Positions 1 to 13,700 of a stretch of DNA of 64,000 bases are shown here, in pieces. The DNA is from Populus alba (taxonomy: Eukaryota > Streptophyta > Magnoliopsida > Malpighiales > Salicaceae). A model generated the notes under the pieces. The model did no database searches and was not told the origin of the DNA. It saw nothing but the letters and a program-made list of their open reading frames with translations. Where the stretch lies: assembly GCF_005239225.2 (NCBI RefSeq), contig NC_133298.1, forward strand, positions 992,001 to 1,056,000. The letters are read 5' to 3'. The position numbers and the translations under genes are program-made. How positions within the stretch are numbered: the stretch's first letter is position 1; every line of letters starts with the position of its first letter.

Positions 1-1000
1 ACTCACGCGTTTAAAAAAAACAAAAAAATAAAAGAATGAAAAACTGCTAAAAAAAACCAAAAACAAAAAAAAATGCGACAGAAGAAAAAAAGAAAAAAAA
101 CTGCAAAAAAAATCAGACTATGGACTGCATTGTGCAGTCCACAGTAAAAGGCTTAAAAAGGAAAAGGAAAAATAAGAAAACAAAACAAAGGCATACGCCA
201 CGGGTTATTTTTTTTTTCTTACATAAAAAATATAAAAAAATGCTAAGATCTAAGAGTGTTATGTCTTTTTACAAAGATATACTCAAGAGCCTTTGGTCTA
301 GCTGCAACGCTTGACCCAAGAGTAATATTTATAATAATATTAAACTTATATGACTCAAGTTTAAGTGAGTTTGGTTGTAACATCAGATCCAAGAGCCTTG
401 AATGTGGGTCTGGTTGCAAGGTCGTGTCATAAAAGTGTGATAATTAAAAAGAAAAAAAAAACAAAGAAAAAAAAACACATGAAGAAAAAAACTAATGAAA
501 AAAAAAGAATAAAAAATTTGAATTAACTGGGTTAACCTTTCAAATCAGGATAACCCGTCAAACCTTAGATTCGCGTCATGAAAGTTTAATAACTAAATAG
601 AAAAAAAAAATTGACGGGTCAACCCATAATTAACTGGGTTAACATGTCAAGCTTGGAATACGTGTCATGAAAGTCTGATAATTAAATAGAAAGAAATTTA
701 ACATTAACAAACTAAACCAAATGAAAAAAATTAATTAAAAAAAAGAAAAAAAAATAAAATATTTAGTTAACTCGTCAAACTCGGGATCAATTAACAAACT
801 AAATTAAACAAAAAAAAATAAAAAGAAAAAAAACTAAGAAAGAAGCCAAAAAAAACCCATAAAGGCATAAAAAACCAAAACAAATACAAAAAAAAAAAAA
901 ACAAAAAATAATATATATTATAATATAATAATATAATAATAATAATTATTATTATAATTATTATATATATAATAATTATTATATATAAGTATAATTAAAA
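1..1000. repeat. A-rich intergenic DNA with imperfect internal repeats
   Basis: The + strand is extremely A-rich with many poly(A) runs. A phrase built from 'aactgggttaac', 'gtcaaac/gtcaagc' and 'cgtcatgaaagt..taataa' recurs at about 524-595 and 630-690. Weaker echoes lie near 385-445 and 765-790. This suggests a degenerate dispersed element with internal duplication. Positions 905-990 are a simple AT/AAT low-complexity tract. No coding potential is recognised; the short open frame at 120-314 is lysine-rich low complexity. Confidence 0.5.
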
Positions 1001-2640
1001 GACGTGGGAAGCTACAGTGCTTTCCCCATGCCTTTTAGAGTTTTTTAATGTGTCACTGACGACCTCTTCACTCCCCTTCTTTTCTCTCTTTTACCTTTGA
1101 AATTCATGTTGGTTGTTCAAAAATTCAAAGTTATCTTCTTATTTATTAATAATTCAACTTTGATTCTTTTTTTTTTTTCTAATTTTTGTTATTGACTCTT
1201 TTGCCAAATTTTATTTCTTATTTCTAATCATGATTTGTTAATTTTTTTTCAAATGAGGTTCTTATTATTTTTATTTTTTTTTTTATTTTGGATCTTCTAT
1301 GATTTTTATCTTTCTTTTCAGCTTTCCCCTTCAATTTCAAATTCTGTGATGTCCTCTCATATATTTTTTTATTTCAAGTTTGGTCTTAATTTTTTTAATA
1401 GTTGTGTTTTGAATCTTTTTGTATAATTTTTTTTTTAATTTCATCTATAGACATTTGATTTTTTGGGGATTGAATTTTGAGATTTTTCTAGATGAGGTGC
1501 TTCCAATTTAGTGACTCGATTCACGATTTGAAAAGTTAACACAAATTGACATAAAAAAAATTTACTTGGTTTTTTTCTTCAATTTAATTATTCAACGTTT
1601 ATTTTGAAAAAACAGGCTTCATGATTTTTTTTAACTAGGTTATCTTTATCTCATGATTTAGACAATAGGTATGGGCGAATAACTCTGGTATTTTTTTGGG
1701 TTGTTTTTTATATATTTTTTAATTTCATCCTTTAAAATTGGATTCTTTTTAAAACCAAATTTCATCAATTTTTCTTGTTCAACCTTCTATTAGGTATTAT
1801 GTTCCCGTGATCCGACTTCGAGGTTTAATGGCCTTACCAGGTTTTATGGGGGTTTTATTTTATCAAGCTTCTCTTTGTTGATTTATTTTTTTCAATTTCA
1901 CCATTCCACATCTAGATTGTTGTGAAGTGGCCATCATTATTTTTTCTTAAATTTCATTTTATGAGGTTGGCCTAGCCTTATGACCCAGGTTATGAGATTA
2001 TCATGCTAACTCGGGTTGACTTAAGATTCTTTATTTTTTTTTTTTTTAATTTTATTATTTAACATTGAATTATCTTAGAATTCAACGTGATTTTATTCTC
2101 TTTCAAAAAGTATTTTTTTTTTTTCTGGTCATCATTATTATCTTTTCTTTTAAATTTTGTTTCATTTTTTATAGTTAATTTTTCTATTATATAATTAAAT
2201 AAAATTTTCTTATTAGACCCAGGAGGTCCATAACTCGGACGCATCTTATTGGAGTTGCTTCATTCATGTTTACTAGATGCCAGTCATGTAATTTTCTATA
2301 ATTTTTTAATTTTGATTTGATGATATATCTTTAATAATATTAAAAAAGAAAACACTTAATTTTAATTAGCATATAATTAGATAGATAGCTGAAGTTCTGC
2401 CTTGGCCAAACTAAATGTTTTATAACATAAAAAACAATGTTCAGGCCTGGTAAACTTTATCTGATGCATTCACTCGAAAAACCTAGAATTCAAAGCTTCA
2501 CTTGAGCCCTAAACCAACCAGACCTGTTAAGTCGAGTCTGACGGAGAAATATACAATTCAAATTTAGATGCTAACTTAGGATCCATTTGGAAAGCGACTG
2601 CAGTGCAATCCAAACAAATATTTTAGGAGTTTATATAGTG
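1001..2640. other. T-rich intergenic DNA, no gene seen
   Basis: This stretch is T-rich on the + strand with many T runs of 8-12 bases. Phrases such as 'ggttgacttaagattctttatttttt' suggest the reverse face of a degenerate dispersed repeat like the one in the first kilobase. Only short chance ORFs are present and no protein motif or RNA gene is recognised. Confidence 0.4.
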
Positions 2641-2755
2641 TTAATAGTTAATTTTTAAAGTTTTTTTTATTTAAAAATATATTAAAATAATTTATTTTAA
2701 ACATTATTATATTAAAATAATCTAAAAAAAATTAAAATTTTTTTTTTATGAAAAG
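2640..2755. repeat. AT-rich TIR (MITE-like) repeat, partial copy
   Basis: It contains the family core 'tttttatttaaaaatatattaaaataat' (interrupted here), seen many times in this window. This copy is degenerate and lies about 400 bp upstream of the PHS1 start codon, so it may border or enter that promoter. Confidence 0.5.
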
Positions 2756-3168
2756 TCCCACGCCGACCATGACCTCATATCACAGGGTATCTCTCTTCTC
2801 TTCGCTGGAAGCCATGGCTGCCATGGTCCCATCTTGTGTTAATCCTGCCATCATGATCTACAGACAAACTACATTGTTGTCGTCATCATCAGAAACCACC
2901 TTCCTTTCTTGCAACTAAAGCACATTACAGCACACTACTCTCGCTGTCTCTCTCTAGCCTCTAACTCTCCATTGACCAATCAGCTGCCCAACCCACCTAA
3001 AAAGGCGGGAAATCTTTTCCCTTTTCTCTTTCTTGGTCCAAAAAAAGCAACTGGCTCATCATTTTTCTCTCTTAATTTTGATAGTTGTTACATTACACTA
3101 GTATATAGTGTATGTGTGTGTGTCTATATACACCCTCTTATTTTCAAAGCCAATTTAAATTAAAAAAA

Positions 3169-4633
3169 ATGATGTCAAAAGATGAAAAGGAAGCCTCTTT
3201 ATCAGGCATCAACAACACAATCGAGGTCCAGGTAAAGGGGAAAAAAAATAAAAAACAAAAGACCATTCTTTTTCTTTCTATATATATATATGCATTGGTA
3301 GGCACATAAAGAATAAAGATTTATGCGTTCACTCTCTCTCGTTGTTAATTTAGATAGAAACTCAGATGGATTTTATGGATCCATGGTTGTCTCAGTGATT
3401 AATATCACATATTTAACACTATTAAGACCTTTTTTTTTGTTGGTTATTTATGTGGAAATTGCAGGAGAAAGAGGAGGAGAGGGAACTGGACCTCGGATCT
3501 GAAGAGCTTGATCCTCCTTTACCTCTCACTGTTACCTCCCGGGTAATTTTTAAGTTTCTGTTTTTTTAGGGAGTGGAAATGGTGCTACAATGTAATTATT
3601 TTTTAGGGTAAATTGAAATTTCTGTTCTTTTTTCTGTATCTCTTCTGTTACTTTGAATGAGGAAGCGGTAGAATGTGATCGAATAAAGGCATTGGAAATA
3701 ACTTTTGTATGGGTAAATTGAACTTTTTCTTTTTCTTTTTCCTGTTAATTTGCGTGAGAAAATTGTAGAATGTGATAATATAAAGGAATGGGAAATGATT
3801 GTTGAGCAGGCTACGTTGATCTCCCCCCCCCCTTTTTTTTTGTGTTTCTCCAAGAGAGGAAATGTTAAGACTGGTTATTTTGACTAGTTTAGTATTTTGG
3901 ATTTGATTTCAGGTATTGTATATGTTGGGAGATATAACAGCAGGTCCAGCGTATAGGTTTGCTCAATGGCTGGAGTTGGTTCGTAAGAGAAGTGGCAAGT
4001 ATCGTGCCTCAGGGTTCCCGCACCGGTCTTACGGGCTCGAAACTATGCCCTCTAGGTCTGCCATCTCCCTCTCTCTATGTCATTATTTATATCAACCATC
4101 AAACTAATTATGGTGATTAGTTCTGATAGACTGAATGCTGATGATTTATTGTTAATTTTACTCTTGAGGCAGATAGTTAATGAGCTTATAAGGGGAACCT
4201 TTGAAGTAGATTTGCGATAATATGGGAAGTGAGATGTGAGAAATGTGAGTACAGGAATTTAAGGACAACTACCTTAGACATTCAACACAAAAGGGAACTT
4301 TTCTTAATTCATGTATGTAATTCTAGTGTTGATAGAAGTCATCTAGTTTTTGTCTTTAGATGTTTATAATTTTATGCTCTTGGGAACGATAGGAATGCAT
4401 CACCAGCAGAGAAATAAATTGAAATTTGTCTCTCCTAATTGCATTTCTTATTGTCATGCCAAGAAGCGCCTACTATAACTATTGGCAAGAAGCCTGTGAT
4501 AAACCACCTGCCTGTTTCATTACAGCAAGTGAATGAGGGGGAGATGTTGGGTAGTTCTATGATCATATAAATGAAACTGCAAACATTTCATACTAGTTTT
4601 TTTTGTTTTTGTTCATTAAAGCATGATGCACAT

Positions 4634-4705
<72 letters not shown>

Positions 4706-7700
4706 CACTCAGAGTGAATTTTCCTTTCATCTAGTTGTCATGATTGCTATGCAGTCAGGGAGAATCTCTTGTTGATTCAAAAAGCCCACCTCCTGAGCAA
4801 TCTCCAGAGATCAGTTTGTGGGACAGGCTTGGTAAAGCTGCTGCATTGGATATCGAGTTGAGCTCTTTTTCTTGGGACATGCTTTCTTCCCTTCACCACA
4901 CTGAGCATAATAGTAGCAATGAAAATTCCGAGGATGAAATGAGCAAAGCCCTTGAAGTATGTTATCCAATTCACACTAGTATAGTTTAAACAGCATCTGC
5001 TTTTTAATATATATTATTAAAAGCTAAAGCACAAAGCCTTTGGGATGACATTATTCTTAAATGAATACCATCTTGATTCTTATTTTTCAAGGTAACTGAC
5101 TAACCTGCTTATGAATCAAGGGTTGTTTTGGATTTGTCCAACTGAGTTTAATTTATTCAATAGCATAGACAAGTTCTCAGGTTATTGACAAGCTAGGATT
5201 TCTGTGTAAGACAATGTTGAACTGCTATATTTTCCATTATAGGGGTATCATTAAAGAATATTGAGTTTTGCCTGTATGTAACAGAAATTAGAGAAGAAAC
5301 CAGTGCATCACGGTTTCTATTCTCATTGGCCATCTCAAATTCTCTTCAGCTGTGTGCATGTAGGTAACTGTAAATTCTGGGGGGGTTGTCTTCTTTGCCT
5401 TATTCAATCAACCTGGAAATGTTGATGCTTTTCATAAGGAAGCCGCAGCTGTCATAAAGTTTTCTTCTTCCAGGATGGCCACACAATCAGAACGTCTTGG
5501 CTATGAATTTGCAAAGTGGTTAGGAGTCCAAACTCCTCAGGTTACACTGTTATAACCCAGTAGTTACTGGTTTTTCTAAGACCAACCAGCATTGAAGTCT
5601 CTTCTTAAAAAATCTTGCCTGGCCTTTTGCTTCCCTTCTTAATGATGGTAAATATTTCTGCTGGAATGTTACAGGCTAGAGTCATTCATATTTGCAGCCC
5701 AGAGTGGCTCCAGATCAAGGAAGCTGGAGAGAAAGCAAGAGTTGTAGCAGCTTTGGAAGGAGATGAAGTAGGTGAAGTGACGTGTTCTGAACTTTTGGAA
5801 GCTCTTGAACTTAGCCGATGCCTTCTTCTGATGAGGTGAAACTAGAACCTGATTTGTGCATTACATATTATAAAGTGATATCATAAAAATTTTCAACTTC
5901 CTTCCCATGCTGTCTCCTTATCTAATAGGCTGAAAGGGGAAGGGTTGGGAAAAGAGATTTATGCTCTTTATAATCCATATCATGAGTGTGTGTAATGAAA
6001 TTCAGATTTTTAGAATCATGAGGTGGCTACACTGACCTGAGCAGTACCGCACACCCGTTTACCAAGAAACTTAGGGACACCATAACTAAAAGTTTGAGCT
6101 AGTAAAGAGTATTACTTGATATCATCATATGCTGATTCCTCTTTCCTAGGATACTCAATCAATTCCCTGGTCTCTACTCCTTGTACTCTAATATTATAGT
6201 GATGGGGATGCACAGTTTTTCATATCACAAGCATTGCAAAATTGCCTTTTCCATTAGTGTTTCAAAGGCCAAAACATCCTGTTTTTGCAGCTATGTTCAT
6301 GGATCTCCTTTATTGGAGAGCTCAAATTCATTTGAGTCACGTGAAACTGCAGAAAGAATTGCAGCAGCAATTGGTAGGGTCTTCCTGTTGGACCTTGTCA
6401 TCAGAAACGAAGATAGACTACCTTGCCGTGAGCTCAGATGGCGTGGAAATCCCGCAAATCTGTTGCTGGCTGAGAAAATGACCCCGTCAAATGTCAATGC
6501 CTTGGAGGATGCTTTTGACTCTGCAATTAACCGATACCGACCAAGGGTGATTAAAGCTCTACAGAAAGAAAGAAGGGCAACTTCAGTGGATTGCAGGCTT
6601 AACTCTCATAATCAAGGAGGACCAGGAATGAAATCACAGGGCTCGGATGTTTTTGATATTACAGAAGCTCCAAAGTCTAACAAAGTGCTAAGAGTTCGAA
6701 AATCAGGAGAATCATTGTCTTCTGATCTCATTTCTCATGCTGTGGCTATTGATTCTGGTGTTCCTCGTTGGCCTCCTGCTGGAAAACGCACAAATGACCA
6801 GGCAAATTATCCTAAATTGATTGAGTTGCTTATCAACAGTTCTGATTACTCCTCTAATTTGTTATATGAAATAACTGGGGGGAAATTAGGAGCTCCTCCA
6901 TTGGAAGGCACTGACTTCACTGATACACGAGTAACTGAAATGACTTCAGCTGTTCAGGAATTTCGTGGTGGGTTTCGTGCTGCTCTCAGGGATCTGCAAG
7001 GTTTCCATATATTCCTTCTCACTCTTCACCAAAAACTAGATAGTGTGTTACGAGTGTTTTTGAACATCACAAATAAAACATCAAGGGACTGTGACAGAGA
7101 TGATTTGGTGGTCCCTGAGTCACCTTCACATGGAGTTGTTCATTGTCCTTCTCCACCGAGTAAGGAACGGTTTCTTAATGATAACCATCCAGAGTTTAGT
7201 GATTCAGATTTGCAGCGAATTGCTCAAACTCCAAGGTCATCTTCAGGAAATAAAGAGTGCTCAGATTCTAGTTCTCCCATGTCAAGAGAAAGCTGGCATG
7301 GAAAGTTTCCCAAGGGGAGTGTAGAGCCCCTTCGTTGCCTGCGTCTGGCAACAAAGCTCCGAGACATTCATAAATTTGCCAAGGTAAGCATGTCAGTTAA
7401 CATGGATATGAAAATCATATGCTCACTAGGCTTAGATCACTGGTTATGGTGCTTAAAGATGACAAATCAGAAACCAAATAATCATGAAGCAAAATCTTGG
7501 TTCCAAAAATGTCTTTTTTCTCCAATTCCATGCTCGACTTTACTATATCTTACATATTTTCATAATTGAAAAAATGGACTGGTTAAGTTCTCATCTTTGT
7601 TGTTAATCAGTAGCTGGCTCTTTTAACCAATTGATGTGACGCTGCATATTTAGCAAAAAATGGCACAGTGAAAAAAGGGTAGAAACATGATCGAGGAATG

Positions 7701-9937
7701 CAAGAGGCAAAATGTCCAAATTTTTTAAGCCATCAATTGGATGAGAAGTAATTTGCTCATGTTCTACAGATTTTTCTCCTTCTTACATGGTTTTAAGAAG
7801 AAACAATTATTGCATTGATGCATCGTACTTCTAATAATCTTCTGCAAAATAGCCCCCTTTAAAGTGAGGAGGAAAAAACCAAAAAACCTCATGTGTTAAG
7901 AATCAAAAGAGAATAGATAATTATTGATACTTTGATTTCATAATTTCCATGTGGATCAATAGCAGGCGTCACCTCATTGAGTATAATTAAACATCATAAA
8001 CTCTGAAACTTGACTGGAATAGAAGGTCATGTAGCAGGGGAACTGTTTAGTATTTAATCATCTTACTTTACTAGAAACTCTATTTTGTGAGAAATGTAGA
8101 GAAGCATGCCATGACATGTGCTAATTAGCAAGCAAATAAGCATACATTTGAAAAGGGCTGAAAACTTTAGTTACTGCATTGTGTAAGGGGAAGAAAATAA
8201 AGATGTTTTTCATTGTTCTAACATCTTAATGTTTGACATGCATAATTATATGCTCAGGTGGATAATGAATCAAATAAAGAACTTGAACAATGGAATGAAA
8301 TGCTGAGAAATGATGTTATCAAACTCTGTCAGGAGAACAATTTCCAAACAGGGTTTTTTGAGGGCAGTGATAGTAACTGCGTCGTGGATGCATACGAGTT
8401 AAAGGTAATAGATCCATTCAATGTTCAGGTTGCATGTCTAATATGAAGTTTTTTATTTTTGTTTATCAATTCCTACTATAGAAGACTGATCCATGGAACA
8501 TCTATTTTCCTTATTTTAGGATTTTTGTTTTCCATTTTAACTTGCAGGTAAGATTAGAGCACATTCTTGAGAGGATATCATTGATCTCCGAATCTGCAAA
8601 CACAGAGAAGCCATCATCAATCACAAATAGCCTGTTTATTGGTGGCGCCTTGGCTGCAAGATCTGTGCACACTTTGCAACATCTAGGAATCACACACGTT
8701 TTGTGTTTGTGTGCCAATGAAATTGGACAGTCAGAGTCTCAACACCCAGATCTATTTCAGTACAAAAATTTTTCTGTGAGTTTTTCTTTTCCATTTGCAT
8801 TAGTTCCATACTTCTGGAAACTATGCTCTGTTTTGTTTTATACGTATGACTAAAGCTGGATCAATTTGTTAAGTTTCCTTTACAAAAAGGAAAATTTTAT
8901 TATAATGGTAGAAGCAGTTGCAGTTGTAGTGGTCTCGCAACTTCTTTAGTTTGCAACTATAACAATGGATAGAGCTTCATGTGTGCTCCTTTCTAGAAAA
9001 AGTAAATAGATTTTAGAAAACCTACTGTTTTTCTCTGCGACTTGTTTTTGTTTGTCGTCTTCTCCTAATATTGCAGCAGACTATGATCATAAAATTTAGA
9101 GATGATTTTCTTGATGTTTCTAATAGCCAAGTTTTCACATATTGATCTCTAAACAGCAAACACTCTGTATCATTGTTGATCAACAATCTTGAGCTCGTCA
9201 TTTTTTATTCTTTTTCCAGCATATACTTGGAACCTGTCCTATATTCATAACACTACTTTCTACTCGAACAGATAACTGACGATGAGGATTCAAATATCAG
9301 CTGTATCTTTGAAGAAGCCTCTGATTTTATTGACCATGTTGAATCAGTAGGAGGGAGGGTTCTAGTTCATTGCTTTGAAGGGAGAAGTAGGAGTGCCACT
9401 TTGGTTCTTGCTTATTTAATGCTCAGGAAGTAAGTGAAAATCGCAAGCTTTTTCATTTTGTGGAAAAATTGCACAATGGAAGCTCTATCAGCACACATAA
9501 TGATATTGAATTTCTGCAGTGGATAGACTGCTGCATCATAAGTTCTGTATGTTGAGCTTTTTCCTTCTTGATGCAGGAAACTCACTCTACTGGAAGCATG
9601 GAATGCTCTAAGACAAGTTCATCGGCGAGCTCAGCCCAATGATGGTTTTGCAAGAATTTTACTGGATCTTGACCAGCGACTGCACGGGAAGGTTTCCATG
9701 GAATGGCAAAGGCGGAAGCCAGAAATGAAGGTCTGTCCCATCTGTGGGAAGAATGCTGGTCTGAGCAGCAGCTCGCTCAAGCTTCACTTGCAGAAATCAC
9801 ACAAGAAGCTATCGTCAGGCAGTGTGGACAGTGCAATGACCATGGAGATACAGAAGGCTCTGGATGCACTGAAAATGACAAGAAGCGGCAGCGTCAGCCC
9901 TACTTTGAGGCAGTCTTCACCAGCTATAGATGACTAG
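3169..9937 (+). CDS. PHS1: PHS1: tubulin-kinase-like / dual-specificity phosphatase
   Basis: Eleven coding exons join in frame to 936 aa: 3169-3231, 3465-3542, 3913-4055, 4755-4956, 5364-5540, 5675-5835, 6291-7383, 8258-8404, 8548-8775, 9272-9429, 9577-9937. Length matches Arabidopsis PHS1 (about 929 aa). The N-terminal half is the actin-fragmin-kinase-like domain; RNEDRLP with a following GNPANLLL motif is visible in exon 7. The basic kinase-interaction motif LVRKR lies near residues 69-73, the region altered in Arabidopsis phs1-1. The phosphatase domain (about 690-850) carries HCFEGRSR with catalytic Cys798. The C-terminus has a Cys/His finger-like motif (C870, C873, H887, H892) and a leucine-rich stretch near 906-917 resembling the known nuclear export signal. 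Known role: it regulates cortical microtubules, phosphorylating alpha-tubulin under osmotic stress, with the phosphatase restraining that activity. Met1/Met2 (3169/3172) were chosen by homology; an in-frame ATG at 3112 would add 19 residues. Confidence 0.95.
4635..4702. repeat. Compound (CT)n(AT)n microsatellite in PHS1 intron 3
   Basis: About 15 CT units (4635-4664) run directly into about 18 AT units. The tract lies roughly 50 bp upstream of the exon 4 acceptor, within the polypyrimidine/branch-point neighbourhood, and is likely length-polymorphic. Confidence 0.95.
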
Positions 9938-10753
9938 GTACAGGAAATTCATTTCAGTGCGCAAGAAAATCAAGAACTTAACCCATTTCGCTTGTGGCCA
10001 GTTGTGAAACCACGGCATCTGTACACAGCAGCAAAATTTGCAGTATCAAGACATTGAATTGCAGCCCACATGATTTGTTGTACTAATTGAACACTGCAAG
10101 TTTTCAACAGAGGTTATCAAATAGACTCGGGTCAGTGCCACAGTGCTGATACGTTTTGGATTTTAGATTCAAGTAGACTGAAATGAGTGTAACATGCCCT
10201 TCATATTTTTCTAAGGAAAATTTGCAATAAATGGTTTTTCTGTATCCAAGCTTCATATTGAACACTTCGTGAAGAACCTTGACTTGCCATCTCTTGTATG
10301 CCTGGTAAAATGATAGTACATGATAAAGCATGCTAAGCGGCACAAATAAATAAAAAATAATCTTAAAGATTCCTCAAGATAACAATTTTGTGGGTAGCCA
10401 TCATGAAATTTTAATGGTAAGGGACAATCTCCATTATAGAAAAAGCATGAACACGATTTTCCAAGTAAAATCACAATTTGTATTACTAGACGGTTACATA
10501 AAACAATCTTTCACGATTGGTCATTTCATTAAGAGAGCTAACCCAAACACCATATCCCCTAAACTATTCGAGCTATCATGGTGTAATACATACATATCCT
10601 TGAAACCCAGCCAGCGGTGAAGAAACAGCTCCCAGTTCCACTGCCAAGTAGTCCTTCGAATAAAACAGACTACACAACTATTTGCCAATTCGAATGAATA
10701 CCGGAGTTACAAACAACATGCTAGCAAAGGTTTGCTGAGAAAGGAGTTGAGCT
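9938..10753. other. Convergent 3'UTR region between PHS1 and CLPC
   Basis: The two stop codons are 816 bp apart and the genes converge. A poly(A) signal AATAAA for PHS1 is at 10226-10231. No matching signal could be assigned confidently for CLPC. Short ORFs on both strands show no recognisable protein, so the stretch is read as two facing 3'UTRs with little or no spacer. Confidence 0.7.
10226..10231 (+). promoter_or_regulatory. Candidate poly(A) signal of PHS1
   Basis: A canonical AATAAA lies about 290 bp after the PHS1 stop codon, a usual plant 3'UTR length. Confidence 0.5.
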
Positions 10754-13700
10754 CTACGCAACATTCAACACATCCGGCAAGGCATCGGGAGCACCACCAC
10801 TTTGACCATTGAGAACAATAACATTCCCATCAGAATCAACATCTATAATAACAGAATCACCTTCTTTGATCTCTGCTGAAAGCATTTTCTCAGCCATGCT
10901 GTCCTCGAGAAGCCTCATTATAGCTCTTCTCAAAGGCCTTGCACCATAGGCTGGGTTATACCCTTCATCTACCACCCTATCTCTAAATCTCTCTGTCACC
11001 TGAAGCTCTATTTCCTTGGCCTTCAACCTCTCAAAGACCTCCTTCAACATTATATCAGCAATATCCTTGACCTCCAGCTTGGAAAGTTGACGGAAAACAA
11101 TCATCTCATCCAATCTATTTAAGAATTCCGGCCTAAAATACTGCTTTAACTCCTCTGTCACCAGGCTCTTAATCCGATTGTAACTGCTATCCTTCTCATC
11201 ATAATCAAGATCAAATCCAATCTTGCGTCCTCCCTTCTCAATAACACTGCTACCAACATTTGAAGTCATTATCAGGAGAGTGTTTTTGAAGTCTACAGTC
11301 CTGCCCTTGCTGTCTGTCAACCTTCCATCTTCAAGAATTTGAAGCATAATGTTAAAGACATCAGGATGGGCCTTCTCAATCTCATCAAAGAGTACCACAG
11401 TGTAAGGACGACGCCTAACAGCCTCTGTCAACTGACCACCCTCAGTGTAACCAACATAACCAGGAGGCGAACCAATCAGCTTAGCAACAGTGTGTCTTTC
11501 CATGTACTCACTCATATCAAGACGGATCATGGCTTCTTCAGAGCCAAAGTAATACGCAGCTAGTGCTTTTGCCAATTCTGACTTCCCGACACCTGTTGGA
11601 CCAGAAAATATGAAGCTAGCAATTGGTCGATTGGGATTCTTAAGTCCAACACGAGCTCGGCGGATGGCACGGCTGATTGCCTTGACAGCTTCATCCTGAC
11701 CAACGACTCGCTTGTGAAGGGTATCTTCCATCTTTAGGAGACGGTCAGATTCATCTGTGGATACTTTCTCTACTGGAATGCCAGTCCAGGAAGAAACAAT
11801 GTGCTGAATGTCTGTTTCAGTGACAGTGGGACCTACATCCCCTGCCTCTGTCTCAGCTTTGCTCATCTCTTTGCCTTTCTCCACAATAGCTGCAATCTGT
11901 GCTCTAAGGTCCATTTCTCTGTCTCGCAATTCCCCAGCCTGTTTAAGATCACCAATGAAGTGAGTTAGCTCAACAAATTGAGAAAAAAGATCAACATAAA
12001 GAAACAAAAGACAAGCAATGGGTGGTCTTATAGTCTCAGGCTGTGGCACCTCTCCTGAAACAACTTTTTCACTGTTCAATAATTAGACAACTCAAAAATT
12101 TGAAATCGTACCACTATAAATATTTTGGAAGTTCATTGAAATGTCTGATCTCATGGAAACAAGCAGGGTAGTCCTAGAAAACCCAATTAGACAATTGGAA
12201 AGCACAAAGAAAGAAGCAATCTGTACCTTTTCAAAGTCTTGGCCACGGACAGCTTCATCCTTTTCCTTTGTGATTTGTCTGACCTCTTTCTCAAGCTCTC
12301 TTGCTTCCTCAGGGACCTAAAAGAATAAAGTGGGGGGGGAAAAGAATATTGAAGGATGATGATGGATGATGATGGAGTAACTGGATACAAGACTGTACCT
12401 GTGCATGACGAAGCCGAACCCGAGAACCAGCTTCATCGATCAAATCAATTGCCTTATCAGGCAGAAAACGGTCACTGAAACAAATGCAAGAAAAAAAATA
12501 TCAAGGAAGGGACAGCTTCTAAGGACTGTAATTATAGAGAGGGAGTAGATCTTTTGAAGGACTACTTGTACCAGACAGACATGGAAAAAATGAAAAAAAA
12601 AAAAATCTTCTTCTATAGAAAGGTACTTCATAGAATTACAACAGAATCTCATAGGAAAAAATTGTGAATTTGGGAGCATCTGATAGAATTAAAGCCAAGT
12701 GGAGTAAAGCTTCTGAAATGGTCCAAGCACATTTCTGGTGTATTGTGGAGGGTACAGTAGGAAGGAAAGAAAAATAGCAGGGAAAAACTTATTATGCACA
12801 GATCAAAAATATCAGCTCCAACAGAGACTGTCTGCAAGGTAGTCAAATGGCATCAATAACTACTGCAATTTGAAATGCTACCACTAGCTCTGCCAAGATG
12901 CATGTAAAATGCACCCCTACAGGGAATGATATGCCAGGTATTTTCATCTCTTTCCATTGATAATCTTGGGTAGCCCATCATATGGTATCTCACGTTTCAA
13001 GTAAGCTTCAAGGTATGCTCAAAAGACCTAACAATGGACTTCAGAAATACATTACTTGTTTTCTTAAGATATACAAGCAATGACTTTTCTCCTCTATAAA
13101 TAAGCATTTGTAAAGCAATAAGCGTGACAAATGCCACAGATATGTGAAATTATAGAACATAAATGTGAACTAGAAAAAAAAAATGTTTATTTATGGCTCA
13201 CTTACCTGATGTACTGGTATGACAACTGAGCAGCTGCTACTAAGGACTCATCTGTGTAACGGAGCTTGTGGTGGATCTCATATCGCTCACGAAGTCCTTT
13301 CAAAATCTGTATCGTTTCATCTACAGATGGCTCAGGTACTTTGACTGGCTGGAAACGTCTTTCTAAAGCAGGGTCCTTCTCAATGTGCTTTCTGTATTCA
13401 TCTAGGGTTGTAGCTCCAATACACTGCATTAAGGAGGACGAATCAGAATCGAAGTCGAATTTGAAACTCAGAGCCACAAATTTCACATATAAACAATAAA
13501 CTATATTGGCCATACACAGAGGGACAGTGGCCAGCCCCAAACGCTGGATATAACATTTTCAGTTATTACAACATATAATAATCAGGTCCAATAAAGACTC
13601 AATAATTCAAGGAAACACAAACCATGACAATTTAGAGACAAATTCATAGTTAATAAGAAGACTCGGTACAGGAAAGGCTTCAGAGTTTCCAAACCATTGA

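Noticed and set aside
2909..3163. 84-codon ORF before PHS1
   Set aside because: It begins at a non-ATG codon and lies in the presumed PHS1 leader; the translation is not conserved-looking.
10390..10620. 76-codon ORF between PHS1 and CLPC
   Set aside because: It falls in the facing 3'UTRs and has no recognised similarity.
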